A stretch of 64,000 nt of DNA from Gentiana macrophylla (Eukaryota; Streptophyta; Magnoliopsida; Gentianales; Gentianaceae): contig JAOBSW010000307.1 in assembly GCA_026214975.1 (NCBI GenBank), forward strand, positions 1 through 64,000. Reading direction: 5' to 3'. The translations under genes and the position numbers were made by a program. The notes beneath the pieces are model-generated. The model saw only the letters and a list, made by a program, of their open reading frames with translations, did not search any database and was not told the origin of the DNA. Below, in pieces: positions 21,367-31,839 of the stretch. How positions within the stretch are numbered: the first letter of the stretch is position 1; every line of letters starts with the position of its first letter.

Positions 21367-22345
21367 ATGACCATCACTCGTGTTGAACCCGGAATGATCG
21401 TTTCTCTTGATCAATATCTTTGCAAAGTATGTTGACCAAACTCTAGTCAATTCAATCATAACAAAAATCCGGAAAATCAAAGATTGGAAGTCGTCTTGAC
21501 ATCAATCTAAAAGTGTTTGCTTAGAAAGCATTGGAGACTTCTATCAATTTGGGAGAACAATTGTAGAAGGAAAAGACACACAAACCTTTGTCACCACTGT
21601 CAGTAATAAAGAAATCAAAGTGACTGAAGATTTAATTGCAGAAATCTTTGGATTTGACAAATCCGAAGGAACAGCAGAAATTAAGCTATCTAAAGAACAG
21701 AAGGAGAAAGAGATGTTTTTTCCTTTTGGGATGCATTGTACATATGTTTTTCACATTTTTAATGAAAGATCCGGTTTACACCAAAAAAAAAAGAACAGAA
21801 TGAGAAGTTATGGAGAGATATAGCAATTGAAGCAGGATCTGCTGTCTCACAGACTGGAAGCACAAGTCTGCTCAAGCCAGAGTTTAATTTTCTTTCAAAA
21901 ATGCTGGCTAATTGTGTAATTGGAAACGCTGGAAACTTCAGCAATCTTTCAGGAGCAAAACTAGATTTACTTTATATAATTTGGTTTGGAGAAGATTTCA
22001 ATTGGGCAAGGTATCTATTTGATCAATTGACAGCACAATCAATTGATGTACCCAAAAAGAAAACCGATGAGAAGAAAGGACGATTCTACCACAAGAAAAC
22101 TCTTGCGTTAGTAGTCCAAAGGATACTTGATCATTTTGGAGTTGCAAAGAGAAAAGAAACACCAGTTGCTGATGGGAAAATTGTTGTCAAAGAAGAGAAA
22201 GCTAGAAAAAGGAAAGCTGAGAAAACTTCGACTGAAACCAAGATGAAGAAAAACAGGAAATCGAATAAACCTGCAACTGGAGAAGAAGTACTAACACAGA
22301 TTGAAGATTTAAAGAAAAGAAGAAGTTGCAGTTGGAAGGAAGGCT
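21367..22345 (+). pseudogene. accessory ORF, plant-mobile-element domain (env-position ORF?), N-terminal part
   Basis: Starts at an ATG (MTITRVEPGMIVSLD) and continues through frame changes near 21440, 21800 and 21880. FVTTVSNKEIKVTEDLIAEI at 21588-21660 and KLDLLYIIWFGEDFNWARYL at 21957-22016 resemble the 'putative plant transposon protein' domain common in accessory ORFs of plant retroelements, where a stretch like VTExxFAExFGLPT is followed by a VNWxRxLFxxL stretch. A Lys/Glu-rich basic tail follows (KARKRKAEKTSTETKMKK). It may be the decayed Sirevirus env-like ORF; that is inference from resemblance only. Confidence 0.45.
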
Positions 22346-22503
22346 GAAAAAGGTTTAATTGATCCAGTTATTGAGGAACCTATAGAAATGTTATCAATTC
22401 AAGAAGCTGAAGCTGATGTTGCACCTGAAGGACAAACTGAAGCTGATCTCACCGAATCTATCCGATTCGATGAATCGAGATTTTACAAACTCAAGAAGCA
22501 GTC

Positions 22504-23709
22504 ATGCATCCACAGGAAATGGAAATAACAAAAGAAACTGAAGTTGTCAACAAGGAACAAACTGCTGAAACTAACTTACAGAAAGAAGCTATAACTCAGG
22601 GGGAACAGACCCAGAGAACTGAGCCTGATGATGAAGAATCAGACAGTGATGAGAGACTGATTGATGAAACAACATTGAACATGCTGATGTTGCTTTCAAA
22701 ATCCAAATCTACTCCTCAAGAATCTGTCCCCAGATCTGAACGTGTTGAAACTGATAAAGAACTTTCAGCTCCTCAACCTGAGGAAAAGGAAACCGAAGCA
22801 GAAGCTGAATCATCCAAGATCATTCAGTTAGATGAGCAAGTTCATGATGCTGAACCCACTACAAAGGAAGTTCCAGTTGTTGAATTGGAACCTGAGCAAA
22901 GTGAAAAACAAATTGTTGAAAAAGATGCAAGTGAGAAAGTTTTGCAAACTGAGCCGATAATCTCAGTTTCTAACATTGAAAAAGAAGCGTCAGTTGTACC
23001 GATCACCGCTTTGAGGAGAAACCAGCGAGAGCAGTCTTATGCAACCGGCGATCCAATGCAAATTGAAATTCATACTCAAGAAGAAGATCATGAGATCACA
23101 AGAGAATCAGAGGACACCCTCACACCATTTAAATCTCCATCTGATTATACAGAACTTATGAAAGCTGATTATGATCGATTGCAAAGTTACAGAACTTGGA
23201 AGTTCAGTTCTATAGATAATCAAAGGAGTCAGCGTGCAGAAATGGAAATCATTGAAAAATGGGTATTCGATCTTTTCAACATTACAAGTCTAATGGAAAT
23301 AATCAATACCGAAGAACTCATAAATCAAGGATTTGCGCTGATCAGAAATAGTCATTGGAGGAAAACCATGACCAGTGGAAGTTCGAAGAAGAATGTTGAT
23401 GATGATTTTGAGGAAGATCCTGACATACAAAAAGGGATTCTTGCCTCCTTACAAGAAAAGGAAACTGCAACAGAACTAAGTACTGATGAAGACTCTAATA
23501 GTTCTGATGAAAGCAGTGGAAGTTCAAGTTCTGAAAGTTTATCTGAAACTCAGCAGGACAAAGAAGCAGAAAAAGGCTATCAATCTCCCACTGATTTATC
23601 TACGCTTGAAATAGCAAGAACGTTGGCTGATATACCTGGAGAAGAATCAGACAATGAACCTGAAATACATCTGTCTCCCACAAAAGTTATTGACTCATCA
23701 AGATCGTAA
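22504..23709 (+). CDS. accessory ORF, acidic low-complexity part, 401 aa
   Basis: The longest open frame of the element, probably the continuation of the frame at 21367-22345 because the Glu/Ala-rich style (IQEAEADVAPEGQTEAD at about 22400) runs into it across a frameshift near 22480. The product is very rich in Glu, Thr and Ser, with a short ordered-looking segment (DYTELMKADYDRLQSYRTWK, then VFDLFNITSLMEIINTEELI at about 23150-23330) and a Ser/Asp-rich end. No catalytic motif, signal peptide or clear membrane span was seen. The first in-frame ATG is probably not the true start. Function unknown. Confidence 0.5.
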   Translation: MHPQEMEITKETEVVNKEQTAETNLQKEAITQGEQTQRTEPDDEESDSDERLIDETTLNMLMLLSKSKSTPQESVPRSERVETDKELSAPQPEEKETEAEAESSKIIQLDEQVHDAEPTTKEVPVVELEPEQSEKQIVEKDASEKVLQTEPIISVSNIEKEASVVPITALRRNQREQSYATGDPMQIEIHTQEEDHEITRESEDTLTPFKSPSDYTELMKADYDRLQSYRTWKFSSIDNQRSQRAEMEIIEKWVFDLFNITSLMEIINTEELINQGFALIRNSHWRKTMTSGSSKKNVDDDFEEDPDIQKGILASLQEKETATELSTDEDSNSSDESSGSSSSESLSETQQDKEAEKGYQSPTDLSTLEIARTLADIPGEESDNEPEIHLSPTKVIDSSRS

Positions 23710-24965
23710 GTAAGCGAGAAGCGATCTAAAGAGAAAAGACAATCAGTTGAATTTGGAGAAAACTCTCACCTCTACAAACAAGCTAAACCATCCGAGAAAG
23801 GTGAATCAAGCAAAGCAAAGGAACAACGAGGAAATTCACAAGATGTTCTTACACAAACCGATCTCATTAAATATTATCACAATGAGATAATCGAATTCAA
23901 AAAGATGACAAAAGCTTGTTTGGAAAAGTCTTAAAATCTTTAGAAGCTAGTCAAGACTAACGATCCAAGCTTGAAAAGAAATTGACACCGTGAATGACAA
24001 TCTGTCAAACCACTGCTTGAGATTCGAGAAACAAACCGGAGAGCATATCACAAGGAAAAATGAAACTCAAGATGGATGGGAGGGCATTCTCAATAATCTA
24101 GTCGATCGGATGTTTTTAGTGGAACAGGCATAAAAGATTGATTATGGCTCAAACCATATTGGCATCAACCCAACAAACCTTGAATGCTTACATCAAAAGC
24201 TTGATTACTAAAGATGATGTCAATAAGGGGAAAGTTTGGATATCCTAAAAGTCCATGCAAAATTGAAATGCCACAGACCTCACGAATATCAATGATAAGT
24301 TGAGTGAATCAAGAAAGCAAGAGGAGAGTTCATCGATGAGGAAATGGAACTGATTGTTAAGTACTCGTAACCAACGGACAAAAAAAATTGGTTTGGATTC
24401 CCGTCTCTACAACTGTTCAAAGACCTACGTAAAGAGAAGGAGTATCAAAAGAAGAAGCTCTTGAAACCTTTCTACACATGCAGAAGATACTTGTGTATCA
24501 TTGGAAGAAAATTTCAAGAAATGGGAAGTCGATGGCACCCTAGATAAAGTTTCGTGAGAAAGTTGAGAAGGATGAACTCGAATTTATTCAATCTTTATCG
24601 AGAACGACCACCAATGAAAGACTAAGGACATCGTCTTTACATTCGCAGATTCTATTCAAAAGCAAGTTTTTCAAGAAAACATCTATCACAATCATGGAAC
24701 ATCCGGGCAAGTATTAATGGAATTGAATATTCAGCCACAAATGATGAAATGAGAATCGCTATGTATATAACTATGACAAACAACCTAATCAAGTAAAAGG
24801 AGATTGAACTCGCTTATTTTTTTATACTTATGATGTATTTTATTACTTATTCAAACATTGTAACTCGGTTGATGTATGAATTCTCGTTTCTCGATTCAAC
24901 TGTGTTATTTCTCGCCTTTTGTTTTATCTTTTGCATTGCTTTTAGGGGAGGGTATTGACATCATC
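23710..24965 (+). pseudogene. decayed tail of the accessory ORF with coiled-coil pieces
   Basis: Short segments in changing frames continue the acidic/basic helical style: LTQTDLIKYYHNEIIEFKKM at about 23850-23910, LSNHCLRFEKQTGEHITRKN at about 24001-24060, and GILNNLVDRMFLVEQA at about 24085-24132. After 24200 stops dominate. No pol motif was found in any plus-strand frame, which is the basis for calling the element non-autonomous. Confidence 0.4.
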
Positions 24966-24978
24966 AAAAAGGGGAAAT
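24966..24978 (+). promoter_or_regulatory. polypurine tract of the Sirevirus-like element
   Basis: AAAAAGGGGAAAT directly abuts the TGTTGG start of the 3' LTR, the expected place for the plus-strand primer. Similar to the GGGGAGATTGTTGG junction of Sireviruses. Confidence 0.8.
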
Positions 24979-26725
24979 TGTTGGAAATAAAATTTATGTT
25001 TTGATGATGATTCATCACTTATTTATTAATTAGTCTTTAACCCCATTGATGAAGTGTCATAACTAGCTGTTGTAGTGCAAGCAAAAAGAAGTCTAGATAT
25101 CAATGTATAGGTTTCATTAGAGTCTGATATTTGTATGAGTTAAATCAGACAAGCACTGTAATAGTTCTAGATTGGAACTGAGAAATGAAGAAACTGAGAC
25201 TTACTCTAACTAAGATTCTACAAGAAACTGACTCAGAGCACACCTACGTAAAACTGAAGAAGGTAAGTTCGCTGAGAGTTACAGACTCGGTTGGCTTATC
25301 TAGAAGATTGAAGAACTGAGGGTCACAGACTCGCCATCGAAGAACGAAGAACCGAGGGTTCAAACTCGTTATGAAGATTACAAGTCGAGATCGTAAAGTT
25401 GGACTTCGTGCAAGATTGTGGTGACTCGAATCGACTTTATGGATCTTAGATGAAGACCTAAGAATCATAAGGACAATGAATTCTTAGTTGATAATGAGTC
25501 ATGGTGTACTCTGATTAAGTCAATGATGATCAGATGAATACTGGAGTACTGATACTTGAAGAAGAGTAAAATTTCAGTTAATGCTCCAAGTCAGTTAGAA
25601 ATCTGACAAGTGAAAACTCAGAATAAAACTGATAAGGAAACTCAGTTTTATAAGTCAGTCATCCAACAACTGAAAGTACAGTGGAACGTTGAAAAGGAAA
25701 CAATTTCATTGGATGAGTTACTGACACAGCAGAACGGTCAGAAAAATTATAACCGTTACAAGCAGGACAAATGTTCAATGAACCCCTATAAATAGACTAC
25801 CTCTACAACATTGGATGTAGGGGAGAGAGGTGTGTGTGCAGGCATAAGATAAAAAGCAAGCAAATTGAAAAGAATCTATCTAGTCAAAAGATCAAGTTAA
25901 AAGGGGAAAAGCCAAATTCAAAAGAATACCTGCTAAGCACTTAATTGCAAGATCAAGAAATTTCTTCAAAATACTCAAGCTTATTCAAGCAGATTCAAGA
26001 TCCAACATTTGAAGAAATACAGAGCCGTGCTTAAATTATACATCCAGAAGAAAAGCTCAAATCACAATTGAATCATAGTTATTGATTCAAAGTCTCAACC
26101 TTGATTTCATCAAAGGCATAGATCGTGAAACACCAAGAAGGTGTGAAGGGCTTGAGTTGAAATGTGAAGACTGTGTTTGTGATGAGTGGTGAAGAGGCAA
26201 TCCTACCCTCCAAGGACTGATGGTTCAAACAATTGAAGAACAGCAATCCTACCTGTTCTACAAGTGTTTAGATAGTGAAGCTGTGGATTAGTCAAGGACT
26301 ATCGTTTGGAACTTTTGTAATTGGGCCATCTCAAAGAAGTTCTAGTGGAATTTTCCTCCCATCATCAGTGGGAAGAGAGAGGACTGGATGTGATTACACC
26401 ACCCGGAACCTCTATAATTCTTGTCTATTTACTTTATGCATTCATTTATTTCTTAATAGATACACTTACTTGGTTTTCATACTTAAGGCTATTACTTTAT
26501 CCACGCCGATTAACAAGATCGAATATAAGTCGCTTTTGACTTACAATCGATTAAGCTAATCGAACTCCACATTAAGTTAAGGGACGAGAGAACATAATCG
26601 AGGCGAAGTCGCTTTGAGTTTTGAAGAAACTCAGTTCCTGGGCTTTTACAACTTAAGATAAGTTTTTGGTGACAAGTTTATTCACCCCCCCTCTAAACTT
26701 GTGTTAGCCTTTCCAAGGACCGACA
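24979..26725 (+). repeat. 3' LTR of the Sirevirus-like element
   Basis: TGTTGGAAATAAAATTTATG...AGGACCGACA, with TATAAATA at 25787-25794. It has a dense set of ACTGA/TCAGT words between about 25170 and 25700, in line with the palindrome-rich LTRs described for Sireviruses. Confidence 0.9.
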
Positions 26726-26730
26726 TTTAT

Positions 26731-26852
26731 TGTAAATGATATAGCATTCATTGTAGAATATTCTAGAGAATAGTCTCAATTGTATATATATACCAATGTA
26801 CCAATTCTTACAATCAATGAAATATAGAAAATATTTCTCCCTCTCTATTACA
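26731..26852 (+). repeat. 3' LTR of copia element C, right half
   Basis: Follows the second TTTAT copy (26726-26730) and ends ...CTCTCTATTACA. Together with 17767-17842 it makes an LTR of about 200 bp, short as in Ale-type copia elements. Confidence 0.6.
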
Positions 26853-27298
26853 CTTCATTTGGTTCTTCGATACGTAGCCCATCTAAATTCATCAATCTTT
26901 CATTGAAAATAACTGGATGATTCATCTTCCTGTTTTAGTTTCCTTCCATTGCATCGTTATAAGATCTCTTAAGGCTCAAATTCGGTGTATATTCTTCACC
27001 ATTAACATGTTCGATCCATTGATTCATCTTTCTCAAAGATTAGGTCTTCGCCCTGAGTTTGGACCATTTCTTCATCCAAAGCCTAAAGGACATCACTTTT
27101 TCCCCAAATTTCACTTTCTTTGAAGTATGGCATATGGTAACCTCCTCTTCAGTCGTAGAGGGTGGAATCCAACTGGATTCCTTCATTCCGACAAAAGGAA
27201 CGGCAGAAGAGTAGAGGAACGGTCGGGAAACGACTATATCGCCAGAAGTAGAAAAAGAAAGTATGAGAGAGAAAGCAAATTTCTATTTATTATTCACA
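26853..27298. other. spacer, no supported gene
   Basis: Mixed-composition DNA between the copia C LTR and a CACTA-like end. A 48-codon minus-strand frame (27040-27186) is the only slightly protein-like feature and matches nothing I recognise. Confidence 0.35.
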
Positions 27299-27420
27299 CA
27301 CTAGTAGAAAACTACTCACTAATGGCCATTATCTGATGTCTTTATAGCCACCAATTGCAATTATGACCAATACTTTTCACTTATGGCACTAAGTATAATA
27401 TTAGGCCACTAAACCATGTT
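27299..27420 (+). repeat. CACTA-like terminal fragment
   Basis: CACTAGTAGAAAA is the typical start of plant CACTA (CMC) elements and their non-autonomous derivatives. It is followed by short subterminal repeats built on ATGACCA/TGGCCA (near 27330, 27360, 27370, 27420). No matching ...TAGTG end was located, so extent is unknown. Confidence 0.4.
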
Positions 27421-28364
27421 TATGACCACTAAGTGTATGACCATTATGGACATTTTCTCCAACATTATATGATCTCTTCGAACGTCTTAAAATATAAATC
27501 ATCTTAGAGATTTCATATAAATTAATAAAGTGATAAAATATCATTCATTTATGACTAAATGTCCAATATACCCCTTTGACTATCATAAATACAACAAAGT
27601 GGTTGGGTGGATGCAAATTTGGGATAAGGTGAGAAAAATTAATGATAAATACTCCGCTGGTATTGTGAATGACTTCTATTATTGACCAAAATAATGAAAA
27701 AAATAGAGAATTAGGAAAAATGACACATTTTGAAAAAAAATTTAGTATCAGGACACCCAAATTTTTTTCATAGGGAGAAGGACAATTCTACAATATTTAT
27801 AGTTTAAAAGACAAAAAATATAGTAACAGGACACGCCTGCTCCCATTTTTTTTTCTCTTTTCTCATCTATTTTCAAACACTCATATCTTCTGATCTAGAT
27901 TTTCAAATACGATGAAAATTTCACTGATTTTTTTATTTTTTTCATTCTCTTCGGTTTTTGACTTAGTTCGATATCATTATATCATTTTTTGTGAAATTCA
28001 CTGTCGATATTCATTCGGTGAATCTCGACTGCGAATCAAGAAAAACAGTGGATTTCGAATAATAGTGAATTTTGACAGTGAATTTTCAGAAATTGCGTCG
28101 GAATATGGTGGATGTGTCTGAAAATAAAGAGAATGAAGAAACAAAAGAAAAATTGGTGAAATAATTTTCAGGTTTGAAGTTATGGATCGTGAGATATAAG
28201 TTTTATAAAATGATGGATGACAGAGAAAGTGTGATGTATTTTTTTTTTTTTTAACAAAAGAAGTCCTTTTTTTTTTTTTTGCTTTTTAAATAATTTTGTC
28301 ATTTATGCAAAAGTTTTGGAAATGTGCCTTATTCACTAATTTAGAAAATATTTTTGTCCTTCTC
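27421..28364. other. AT-rich spacer, no gene seen
   Basis: Long AT-rich stretch with T homopolymers near 27850, 28240 and 28270. A small direct pair of GACA(A/G)-type tracts near 27780 and 27830 hints at an old MITE, but no clear termini were found. Confidence 0.35.
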
Positions 28365-28420
28365 TTAATTTCCCCTAAAAAAATGACTACAATGTTTTGT
28401 GTTTTGGGAGGGAGGGAGTA
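28365..28420 (-). repeat. Stowaway-like MITE end
   Basis: TTTTGGGAGGGAGGGAGTA is the reverse of the TACTCCCTCC-type end of Stowaway MITEs and ends in TA, their target duplication. The partner end was not found, so this may be a fragment. Confidence 0.4.
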
Positions 28421-28912
28421 CATGATTTAATTCTCGGAAACCACAAAGCCTTTAAGGCTTTAACCCAAGTTTTGATTAAAGATGCTTTTTTTTCTTTTTT
28501 TTTTAAAGGCATAATATGCCGTTTTGTTGTTTGCAAAACCAATTCATTCCAATGATGATCTCCGATGACTTAATCTCACTGTATTTGTGTAACCAATTCA
28601 TTCCATGAACATATTCTTCTAATAGAAATCTTTAATTTGCCATTTGTCTCAGCCACCCTTTGCTGAATGAAAAAGCAAATGTACAAAGAATATTGACAAA
28701 TACTTTAATCAGCTTGTTTTTAATTTCCCATTTACAGATCAAAATCTTCATGTTCTGTTAGCTATATAATCCAAATGATCATTACATTCAATTTTATCAA
28801 AGTCTGTCTCCTGAAATTAACCCTTTTTCTCGAAAGTTACAAAATTTAGTTATAAGTAAACTAATCTTTTTTTTCTTTTCATTTTTTTTTTTTTTTTTTT
28901 TTTTTGGCCAAG

Positions 28913-29042
28913 ATGGTTGAGAAACTTCTCTTTGGAATAAGGAAGCTCAGAAATATTCAGACAATGGGTGCTCGGAAAGCTAAAGGGCAAATGTTGTCAA
29001 AGCATGTTTGCATGCTTCTCTTGATTATGCTCATTTTCTCAG
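28913..29042 (+). CDS. possible first exon of a small secreted or membrane protein
   Basis: An ATG follows a long T tract and opens 43 codons ending at a good splice donor (CTCAG/GTAAAC). The product is basic at its N-terminus and carries a hydrophobic run KHVCMLLLIMLIFS near residues 29-42 that could serve as a signal anchor or signal peptide. No second exon was identified, and a chance ORF is quite possible. Confidence 0.25.
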
Positions 29043-29981
29043 GTAAACTTGCTCTACTCATTCTCAAACCAATTGCAGTAGTATTGGTTTTCACTAATAT
29101 AATTATCCCGAAAAAATAAATTCTCAATGCTAAATAATTACATTCATTGTACATCAAGTTAGGAACATGATTAGATTTATATGGTATAAGGTAGAAAAAA
29201 ATGTTGGGTTAAAAAATCTAAGGTAAAGGGAATAAAAATTAGATTTAATTCGCATAAAGTAAGGAAAAAAATGCTATTAGCATTTCAGGGGTATAATATA
29301 CCAAAAAATGTCTCAGGTAAAAGAAAAAAAAACGTATTAGATTTAGGTCGCATAAGGTAAAGAAAAAATGTTATAAGCATTTTAGTGGTATAATGTATCA
29401 AACATCGCAGCTCCTAAATTACTACGTTGCGCAGCACATTAATTGATTATATATTCTCACTACGGAAAAACATCTCGCTTATTAACGTTTCCTACAATAA
29501 AGAAACGTCACCCACGTGGATGAAGTTGTTCAAGCTCGTTTCATGAATGTCTATTTGTATAACGATCTTTTGTCGCAGGCCCCCGGACGAAAGGGGGATG
29601 ACAATAACAGTAATTTTTGTTGCCCGACAAGTTCGTTTGAACAATAACGATAATAGTAGAAATTATCTCAATCTATACCTAAAAGCGACGACATATCCCT
29701 CTTTTTATGTTTGGTTTTGACAATAATAATGTAATACAATGATACGGTTCGCTTCAAATCCTATTTTTCTACTGTTTTTATTATACTAAAATTTCTTAAA
29801 ATGTATCACTTCGATACTTACTAGTCTAAAATTGTTAAGTTATTCAATTATATTATGTGACAAGACAAATATATATAGGGACGAAAATAAATTTTAAGGA
29901 AGCAAATAAAATACATCTTATATATATTAGTGTATTTATTCAACAAGGGGGCGACTGCCCCCCTCCCATCAATGTAAATGT
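29043..29981. other. spacer, no gene seen
   Basis: AT-rich. It holds related copies of a short unit (GGTAAA(G)AAAAAA... with TTAGCATTT(C/T)AG.GGTATAAT) near 29225-29305 and 29310-29400, probably a decayed repeat. C/G-rich patches at 29578-29602 and 29945-29970 do not form a recognisable feature. Confidence 0.35.
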
Positions 29982-30393
29982 TGTAATATTTGGCTCTGAA
30001 TGATGTCACGAACACGTAATAACCTTCTCAATGGATCATCGAACAACTAACGATCTTGATAGTATACCCTCGAACAATTAACGGTCTCCATAACGAACAA
30101 GTAACGGTCTTTATAATCAACTATCGAACATGTAACGATCTTCGTAGTAGATTGATGATAATAACCAACTGATTGAATACTCTTCGTCGAGTCAAACGAC
30201 ACTGTCCTAAAGGACTTATAATATCCCACCTGGGGCTACCTGGGTCTCCAGTGGGAGGTCCCATGTTCGAATCCCCCCTCCCCCAAAAATAAGGCCTTTA
30301 GGCCAGCTTTCGTCCAAAGTGAAAAAAATAAATAAAAACAAGTATTAAAAATAATTAAATCTTTGAAATATTTTATCATATAAAATACCAACA
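29982..30393 (-). repeat. 3' LTR of the minus-strand element (with SINE-like insert)
   Basis: It shares GATGTCACGAACACGTAATAA, AACGGTCT..ATAATCAACTATC and CAAACGACACTGTCCTAAA blocks, and ATTAAATCTTTGAAATATT, with 31840-32547. It differs by carrying the tRNA-like segment at 30226-30340. Confidence 0.65.
30226..30340 (+). mobile_element. tRNA-derived SINE-like segment
   Basis: GGGTCTCCAGTGGGAGG resembles an A box, and ATGTTCGAATCCC a B box, at about the right spacing. The A-rich end GTGAAAAAAATAAATAAAAA fits a SINE tail. It interrupts one LTR copy of the flanking element but not the other, supporting insertion. No clear target duplication was resolved. Confidence 0.4.
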
Positions 30394-30404
30394 ATCCCCC
30401 ACAT
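30394..30404 (-). promoter_or_regulatory. polypurine tract of the minus-strand element
   Basis: ATCCCCCACAT on the plus strand is ATGTGGGGGAT on the minus strand, directly before the TGTTGG LTR start. Confidence 0.55.
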
Positions 30405-30573
30405 ATTTCAAAAGATTTCAAAATGAAAACATACTTTGGTGGATATTACACATGGTAGCATAAACGTATTAACCTGGTGCCTTTTGAGTTATGAATCAGA
30501 TTTAGAAAGATAAAACATTACCTCACAGAGTTATAGTTGAAACAAACTTCTATGAAACCGTTCAACCCTTTTG

Positions 30574-30780
30574 CAGGGTCGTCCCTGTGTTTCTTAAGGC
30601 CCTAAGCCAATTTATCAAGATAGGCCTTCTGAAAAGAAAACAAATGGTGTGTGTGGATATAATGCATGTTTAGTATAATAGACTTGTTGAACCAAAATTT
30701 TTTTGTAGGCCCTAGATTTTATAATTTGGCGGAGGGCCCTAGGCCGTGGCCTTGTTGGCCTATGCCCAGGGACGGGTCTG
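30574..30780. mobile_element. hAT-type MITE, 207 bp
   Basis: Ends CAGGGTCGTCCCTG and CAGGGACGGGTCTG form imperfect inverted repeats, and an exact 8-bp duplication CCCTTTTG flanks them (30566-30573 and 30781-30788). An 8-bp duplication with CAGGG ends is the hAT signature. Interior: GGCCCTA and AGGCC words, no ORF. Confidence 0.9.
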
Positions 30781-31637
30781 CCCTTTTGTAAGACAAAGGT
30801 TTTACAATCACATTTATATCTTTGATATTACTGATCAACGCGTTTTTGCGCCTAAGGCCATGCGCTTGCCTAGTTATTCATGAGTGCTCTAGAGACTTAA
30901 CCAAAATCATCTCATCGGAGCGGCATCACTCCACTTTCATATAGGTCAATTCATCAAGTGTATTCTTGTTCAATACACCACCCTTAAGGGTTATGAATTC
31001 ATTAAGAGCTTTTACTCATCCCTCAAAGATATTAATTTATCAACACTATTCACACATCATAGGAGAGACATATTTTATTATTATAGTGCTTCAAGGTCTG
31101 ACAGAGACTTTGTTATTAGTCATATGAAGCTAATTCATTGGATCTCCAATCACATAGCAGAAATAAATCAATTCAGATCATGCAAAATAGCATACTAGCA
31201 TTTCAAATTTATAAATGATCATGAACATCGGTGTGTATATATATTATACTAAACACAAAAATCGTAATCTAACATTATCGATCGACATGAGATAAGCAAT
31301 TTAATCACCAAACAACCATGAAGTTCATATCATTTCGTAAGTCGATTTCACATTGATGCGAAGGAAAAGAAAGATAAACTCGGATTTTATATTTTAACAA
31401 ATTTAAAATATAAAAGATTATTATCATCCGGTGTTTTACATCAACAAAGTCTATAATTAATCGTACAAAACCCCCACTATGAATCGTCATACTCATATTT
31501 TTTGAAAACATAATACTCATATTATCAAGATAATTCTTATAATTATCAATCTGCGTAAAACATCAATACAAAAATACATGTATCAAAGGGAAAACAGCCG
31601 AGAGATATTTCTTTACACAATACATGTTAAACATCTC

Positions 31638-31712
<75 letters not shown>
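31638..31712. repeat. (AT)n microsatellite
   Basis: About 37 uninterrupted AT dinucleotides. Confidence 0.98.
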
Positions 31713-31717
<5 letters not shown>

Positions 31718-31839
31718 CACAGAAATATCATGTTCCAGCAACATGAATCATGATAATGCATATGGGTAATTCTTTTGATCGAATTTCATATTCAGCAAGA
31801 TCCATAACATCATAAGATACCGCAAGTCCTTTAGATTAT

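Larger units (their letters stand above)
17843..26725 (+). mobile_element. complete pol-less Sirevirus-like LTR element
   Basis: Two LTRs of 1741 and 1747 bp, terminal TGTTGG...CA, TTTAT target duplication (17838-17842, 26726-26730), tRNA-Met primer site and a purine tract AAAAAGGGGAAAT before the 3' LTR. The 5.4-kb interior shows no protease, integrase, RT or RNase H. It carries a gag-tail remnant with the Sirevirus motif GPKKIWVPK and long accessory reading frames instead. Long LTRs, PBS, PPT and that motif suggest a non-autonomous derivative of the Sirevirus (Maximus) lineage. Confidence 0.85.

Noticed and set aside
22504..23709. Host nuclear protein gene
   Set aside because: Although long and acidic, it lies wholly between the LTRs and purine tract of a transposon and continues the style of the upstream accessory frame.
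27040..27186. 48-codon minus-strand ORF
   Set aside because: Short, no recognised motif, no supporting splice or promoter signal.
30226..30340. Functional tRNA gene
   Set aside because: Only A- and B-box-like words and an A-rich tail; no foldable acceptor or anticodon arm, so a SINE-like origin is preferred.
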